DNA of 44,535 bases from Fibrobacter sp. (GTDB taxonomy: Bacteria > Fibrobacterota > Fibrobacteria > Fibrobacterales > Fibrobacteraceae), in NCBI GenBank assembly GCA_012511955.1, contig JAAZFC010000089.1:1-44535 (forward strand). The letters run 5' to 3'. This document shows, in pieces, positions 41,515 to 44,535 of this stretch; positions within the stretch are counted from its first letter, which is position 1; the number at the start of each line of letters is the position of its first letter. The notes beneath the pieces are model-generated. The model was not told the DNA's origin. It made no database searches and saw only the letters and a list, made by a program, of their open reading frames with translations. The position numbers and the translations under genes are program-made.

Positions 41515-41680
41515 TGTCACTGTCTTTTTTACTGCCAAGCATAGCCGAACGACGCTGACTTAACTCAAAATCTCGTCGTTCCTGTTGGCGAGTTTCAAAT
41601 TTTTTGTTCATTTGCAACATTTTAAAAAACATAAAAAATATTGCCAGCACTAAAAAGAAAAAAGCTACTTGCCAAATCAT
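41504..41680 (-). CDS. Small single-span membrane protein coupled to the pyr operon
   Basis: From the ATG at 41680 the product has 58 residues: a transmembrane helix (IWQVAFFFLVLAIFFMFFKM, residues 2-21) and a charged tail rich in Arg, Gln and Glu (KFETRQQERRDFELSQRR). A strong GGAGGA lies seven bases upstream, and the start overlaps the pyrC-like stop as ATGA, so it is a convincing gene despite its size. Its last bases overlap the end of the kinase-like gene on the other strand. No family is recognised. Confidence 0.65.
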   Translation of the reverse strand: MIWQVAFFFLVLAIFFMFFKMLQMNKKFETRQQERRDFELSQRRSAMLGSKKDSDISS

Positions 41681-42918
41681 TGTGCATTCCTCCATTGTCC
41701 ATTAAACATTGTTCCTTGCACAACCCCATTAATTTCTTGTCTCAATAATGGAGAGTTACATACTTGCCCTGCAAAAAAACACTTGTTAAGCTCTACTGTA
41801 GCTTCAGGATTAAACAAAAACCAGTTGAGCTTTGAATCTTCCATAGCCATAACTTTATTAGGCCCAATAGTTAACAACTTTAACAAATCTGCCAAAGGAT
41901 CCTTTAAATATAATTCAGCTCTTTCCCAAAGTGCAGAAAAAGCTATTTCTAAAGAAATAGCACCAGGCACTGCACTTTCGTAGTTAGTTAGCTTGTCTTG
42001 CTCTAAAACTGGCTTATGGGCCAAAGAAATAGCTTGTATGACTCCCTGATTTAAACCTTCCCATAAAGCAGCTTTATCACTGCTTTCTCTAAAAGGAGGC
42101 AACACAAAGGCATTGGTATCTAATTTGCGTAATATTTGGTGATCAAAAAGCAAATGATACACAGACACATCACAAGTTACATCTAAGCCTGCTTTTTGAG
42201 CCTGCTTTATCAAATCAACGCTTTCCGCACAGGTGATTTGCTTTAAATGCAAGGGGCAGTTAGTGTTACGCGCCAACTCTATCAGTTCATATACTGCAAT
42301 GGTTTCTGCTATTTTAGGGATAGCGCGCATTCCCATACCATCGGCAATGCTACCTTCATGCACATAACCTTTACTACTTAGGGAATATTCTTGAGGCTGC
42401 ATAAAAAACCGCTTTTGCGTCATACTTCCATAATCAAAGGCGCGACGTAAAAACAGCAAATCCGCAGGCAATTCTCCCCCATCGCCAAAGCCCACAGCCC
42501 CACCTTGAGAAAGTTCCAACATTTCGCTAAGGTTTTGGTGGTCATAATTCAAAGAAATTGCTGCTAAGTGACGAATATCTAATTTACTTTTTTCACACTC
42601 ACTTTGTATGGCTTTTAACCTTTGAATGCTATCAATAGGATTATAACAGCTTTCCAATAAAGCACTATAAAAGCCACCGCGATACATGGCCTCAAAACCG
42701 GCTTTTAAGGTATAAATGTCATCCCGGGCAGGCTCGCAAAAATCTACTCCCAAAGCCGTTAACGCGGGCAATAACCAACATCCTTTGGCATTTACCTCTA
42801 CAACTTCACCAGAAGGTTTATCCACCATTTTGCCGTCTAGCCAAAAACTATCCTCACTTTGGCTTAATTTGCCTTGGGAAAAAACCTGTGCACCCGCAAA
42901 TTTTATCACTTTATTCAT
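41677..42918 (-). CDS. pyrC: Dihydroorotase homologue without the metal ligands (PyrC'-type)
   Basis: The 413-residue protein follows the dihydroorotase/amidohydrolase layout. However, the first metal motif PGxIDxHxHxREP is read as PALTALGVDFCEP (51-63): the two histidines are G57 and D59 and the arginine is C61. Later ligand segments are also altered (for example FFMQPQEYSLSS where H.ED is expected). An HLK segment at about 224-226 and the barrel-closing C-terminus remain. This is the pattern of the inactive PyrC' that partners ATCase in Pseudomonas. The gene overlaps pyrB by eight bases. A catalytically active dihydroorotase should be encoded elsewhere in the genome. Confidence 0.85.
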   Translation of the reverse strand: MNKVIKFAGAQVFSQGKLSQSEDSFWLDGKMVDKPSGEVVEVNAKGCWLLPALTALGVDFCEPARDDIYTLKAGFEAMYRGGFYSALLESCYNPIDSIQRLKAIQSECEKSKLDIRHLAAISLNYDHQNLSEMLELSQGGAVGFGDGGELPADLLFLRRAFDYGSMTQKRFFMQPQEYSLSSKGYVHEGSIADGMGMRAIPKIAETIAVYELIELARNTNCPLHLKQITCAESVDLIKQAQKAGLDVTCDVSVYHLLFDHQILRKLDTNAFVLPPFRESSDKAALWEGLNQGVIQAISLAHKPVLEQDKLTNYESAVPGAISLEIAFSALWERAELYLKDPLADLLKLLTIGPNKVMAMEDSKLNWFLFNPEATVELNKCFFAGQVCNSPLLRQEINGVVQGTMFNGQWRNAQ

Positions 42919-43846
42919 GCGCTAAGCCTCCACTCAACAAATATAAAATTGCCATGCGCACCGCCACGCCATTACTCACTTGTTCTAAAATCACCGAATT
43001 TGAACCATCGGCCACAGTAGAATCCAATTCTACTCCGCGATTTATAGGGCCAGGATGCATAATTTTCACCCCCGCCTTTGAACTTTCAAGAACTTCTTCG
43101 GTAATTCCAAAAAAATTCCGATATTCCCGTAATGAAGGCAAAAGGTTATCATCTTGCCGTTCCTTTTGCAAACGCAAGGCTATAACTGCATCGGCATTAT
43201 TTACTGCATGCCGCACATCAGTGGTAAAAACCACATTTTGAAACTCCGCAGGATTTTTAGGCAAAAGCGTTGAAGGTCCACATACTCGAACTTTGGCTCC
43301 CAAAGCGCTAAGTCCCCATATATTGGAACGCGCCACTCGCGAATGACGCACATCGCCTACTATACACACGGTTTTTCCGCGCAAAGAACCTAATTCTTGC
43401 TCTAAGGTGTACATATCTAACAAAGCCTGAGTGGGATGCTCATTAGCCCCATCCCCCGCATTGACAATTATGGCATTGGAATGCTTGGCCAAAAAAGCTG
43501 GGACACCTGTGCCCGAATGGCGTACCACCACTAAATCTATTTTCATGGCTTCAATGTTACGCAGGGTATCTAAAATGGTCTCACCTTTTTTAAGGGAACT
43601 TCCCGATGATGCAAAGTTAACCAAATCAGCACTTAAGCGTTTTTCTGCTAATTCAAAGGAAATACGAGTGCGAGTACTATCTTCAAAAAACAAGTTTACC
43701 ACGGTGAGGCCACGCATAGAAGGAACTTTTTTAACTGGCCTGTCCAATATGCTGCGAAAAGACCTTGTAGTGTCCAAAATAACGCGGAGATCGTTGGGCT
43801 TAGCATCTCGCAAACCTAATAAATGACGCATGGACAATGATGACAT
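42911..43846 (-). CDS. pyrB: Aspartate carbamoyltransferase catalytic chain
   Basis: ATCase condenses carbamoyl phosphate and aspartate in pyrimidine synthesis. From the ATG at 43846 the product has 311 residues, the usual length, with the carbamoyl-phosphate motif FFEDSTRTRISFE (about 46-58), the SSLKKGE loop, HPTQALLDMYTLEQ (about 132-145), the RVARSNIWGL segment and MHPGPINRGVEL near the end. GGGGGA lies five bases before the ATG, and the ATG shares one base with the pyrR stop (TAATG). A longer frame from 43873 would run into pyrR. It overlaps the pyrC-like gene by eight bases. Confidence 0.97.
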   Translation of the reverse strand: MSSLSMRHLLGLRDAKPNDLRVILDTTRSFRSILDRPVKKVPSMRGLTVVNLFFEDSTRTRISFELAEKRLSADLVNFASSGSSLKKGETILDTLRNIEAMKIDLVVVRHSGTGVPAFLAKHSNAIIVNAGDGANEHPTQALLDMYTLEQELGSLRGKTVCIVGDVRHSRVARSNIWGLSALGAKVRVCGPSTLLPKNPAEFQNVVFTTDVRHAVNNADAVIALRLQKERQDDNLLPSLREYRNFFGITEEVLESSKAGVKIMHPGPINRGVELDSTVADGSNSVILEQVSNGVAVRMAILYLLSGGLAHE

Positions 43847-44409
43847 TATAAATCCCCCACATTGACTAGCCACACACTATCTTCGCCATCTATAGGCTTA
43901 ACTTTAACGCGAACTTCTTCGTCGGACTGGGTGGGTACATGAACTCCTATAAAATCAGCCGCTATGGGTAACTCGCGATGACCTCGATCCACCATTACGC
44001 AAAGTTTAACCGTGCGAGGGCGACCTAAATCCATAAGGGCATCGAGAGCAGCTCGCACCGTGCGCCCGGTATATAGCACATCATCTACTAAAATGATATG
44101 ACAACCCTCTATGCTCAATGGCATAGAAGTTATGCGCATCTCTACATGAGGCATGCGTTTTCTGTAATGAAAATCGTCTCGATAAAATGTGGCATCTAGC
44201 TCCCCTACAGGAATTTCTGTACCATACAGTTTCCCTAAGTTTTCTGCCAAAGCATGAGCTAAGGGAATTCCGCGACTGGCCATTCCCATTAAAATCAGTT
44301 TTTGGGGATCCGAATAGATATTAAATATTTCATCACTTATTTTAGCAATAGTGGACGACAGCCCTGAGGCGTCGAGTATTTGTTTTATTTTTTTAGCTGA
44401 ATCTTGCAA
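43846..44409 (-). CDS. pyrR: PyrR pyrimidine operon regulator / uracil phosphoribosyltransferase
   Basis: The 187-residue protein has the PRTase fold of PyrR: LILMGMASRGIPLA (about 38-51), ATFYRDDFHYRK, and the PRPP-binding motif CHIILVDDVLYTGRTVRAAL (about 103-122), then LVMVDRGHRELPI-like segment and the VHVPTQ element near the end. It begins with TTG at 44409, with GGAG six bases upstream; no in-frame ATG suits the family start. PyrR binds pyr mRNA or acts as a UPRTase in other bacteria. I see no clear PyrR-binding hairpin in the short 5' region here, so regulation may differ. It is the first gene of pyrR-pyrB-pyrC'. Confidence 0.95.
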   Translation of the reverse strand: MQDSAKKIKQILDASGLSSTIAKISDEIFNIYSDPQKLILMGMASRGIPLAHALAENLGKLYGTEIPVGELDATFYRDDFHYRKRMPHVEMRITSMPLSIEGCHIILVDDVLYTGRTVRAALDALMDLGRPRTVKLCVMVDRGHRELPIAADFIGVHVPTQSDEEVRVKVKPIDGEDSVWLVNVGDL

Positions 44410-44463
44410 AAAGCGCTCCAGTTTTATTTTAAAAATAATATTTTCTTTATATTAAATTAGGTT

Positions 44464-44492
44464 ATTTTATATCTAAGCTTGGTTTTTCTCAA
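44464..44492 (-). promoter_or_regulatory. Candidate promoter of the pyrR-pyrB-pyrC' operon
   Basis: On the minus strand TTGAGA (44487-44492) and TAAAAT (44464-44469) are separated by 17 bases, about 55 bases upstream of the pyrR start. The region is otherwise AT-rich, and chance matches to such hexamers are common, so this is a candidate only. Confidence 0.4.
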
Positions 44493-44535
44493 GTTAAAAT
44501 AGTTTTCAACCGATATTAATAATATGAGTATATTC

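Noticed and set aside
44410-44463. PyrR-binding attenuator in the pyrR leader
   Set aside because: The 5' region is AT-rich without a GC stem-loop or an anti-terminator pair that I could draw.

Overview
The window is a very compact stretch of chromosome, AT-rich by eye, from a Gram-negative (diderm) bacterium. No intergenic gap exceeds about 130 bases, and many gene pairs overlap by 1 to 17 bases. The outer membrane is implied by a PilQ secretin with its PilM-N-O-P partners, a lipoprotein, and LysM and AMIN envelope proteins. One secreted protein ends in a domain like the C-terminal sorting domains of type IX secretion. Together these point to the FCB group, perhaps Fibrobacterota or a relative; this placement is inference from gene content, not from a marker-gene tree. 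There are no RNA genes, insertion sequences, prophage genes or CRISPR arrays that I can support.

Layout. 1-4913: release factor RF3 (cut by the window edge), divergent from a peptide-degradation operon (M3 oligoendopeptidase, M20 peptidase, lipoprotein). 4926-6444: thioredoxin and a DUF2914 membrane protein on the minus strand. 6494-12220: a secreted HExxH protein, a primase-like/RecA-like ATPase coupled to a TrmA-like methyltransferase, a LysM protein and a tiny membrane protein. 12228-19237: a histidine kinase and response regulator, a large propeller-TPR periplasmic protein, and a damaged oligopeptide ABC transporter. 19276-24499: pssA, then on the minus strand murA, a degenerate DnaG/DnaB-like protein and a glycosyltransferase overlapping it by four bases. 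24585-27057: an NhaD-type antiporter, divergent from rsmE.

27033-38366 is dominated by type IV pilus assembly on the minus strand: pilM-N-O-P-Q, then, after a two-gene plus-strand island (unknown protein and TIM-barrel protein), thiL-pilB-purN-rnhB. 38469-41514 holds signalling genes next to the pilus cluster: a membrane PilZ protein, and divergently a DUF3391-like protein, an HDOD protein and a degenerate kinase-like protein. 41504-44409 is a pyrimidine operon pyrR-pyrB-pyrC' plus a small membrane protein.

The most striking pattern is the number of relatives of well-known enzymes whose hallmark catalytic residues are replaced although the reading frame is kept. These are an AEP-like primase domain, a DnaG/DnaB-like primase-helicase, a TrmA-like methyltransferase without its cysteine, a dihydroorotase without its His-x-His, an OppD-like ATPase and a kinase-like protein. 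Other oddities are an RNase HII interrupted by six 13-residue tandem repeats, a PilP fused to AMIN-like and SH3-like domains, and a permease gene split by one in-frame stop.
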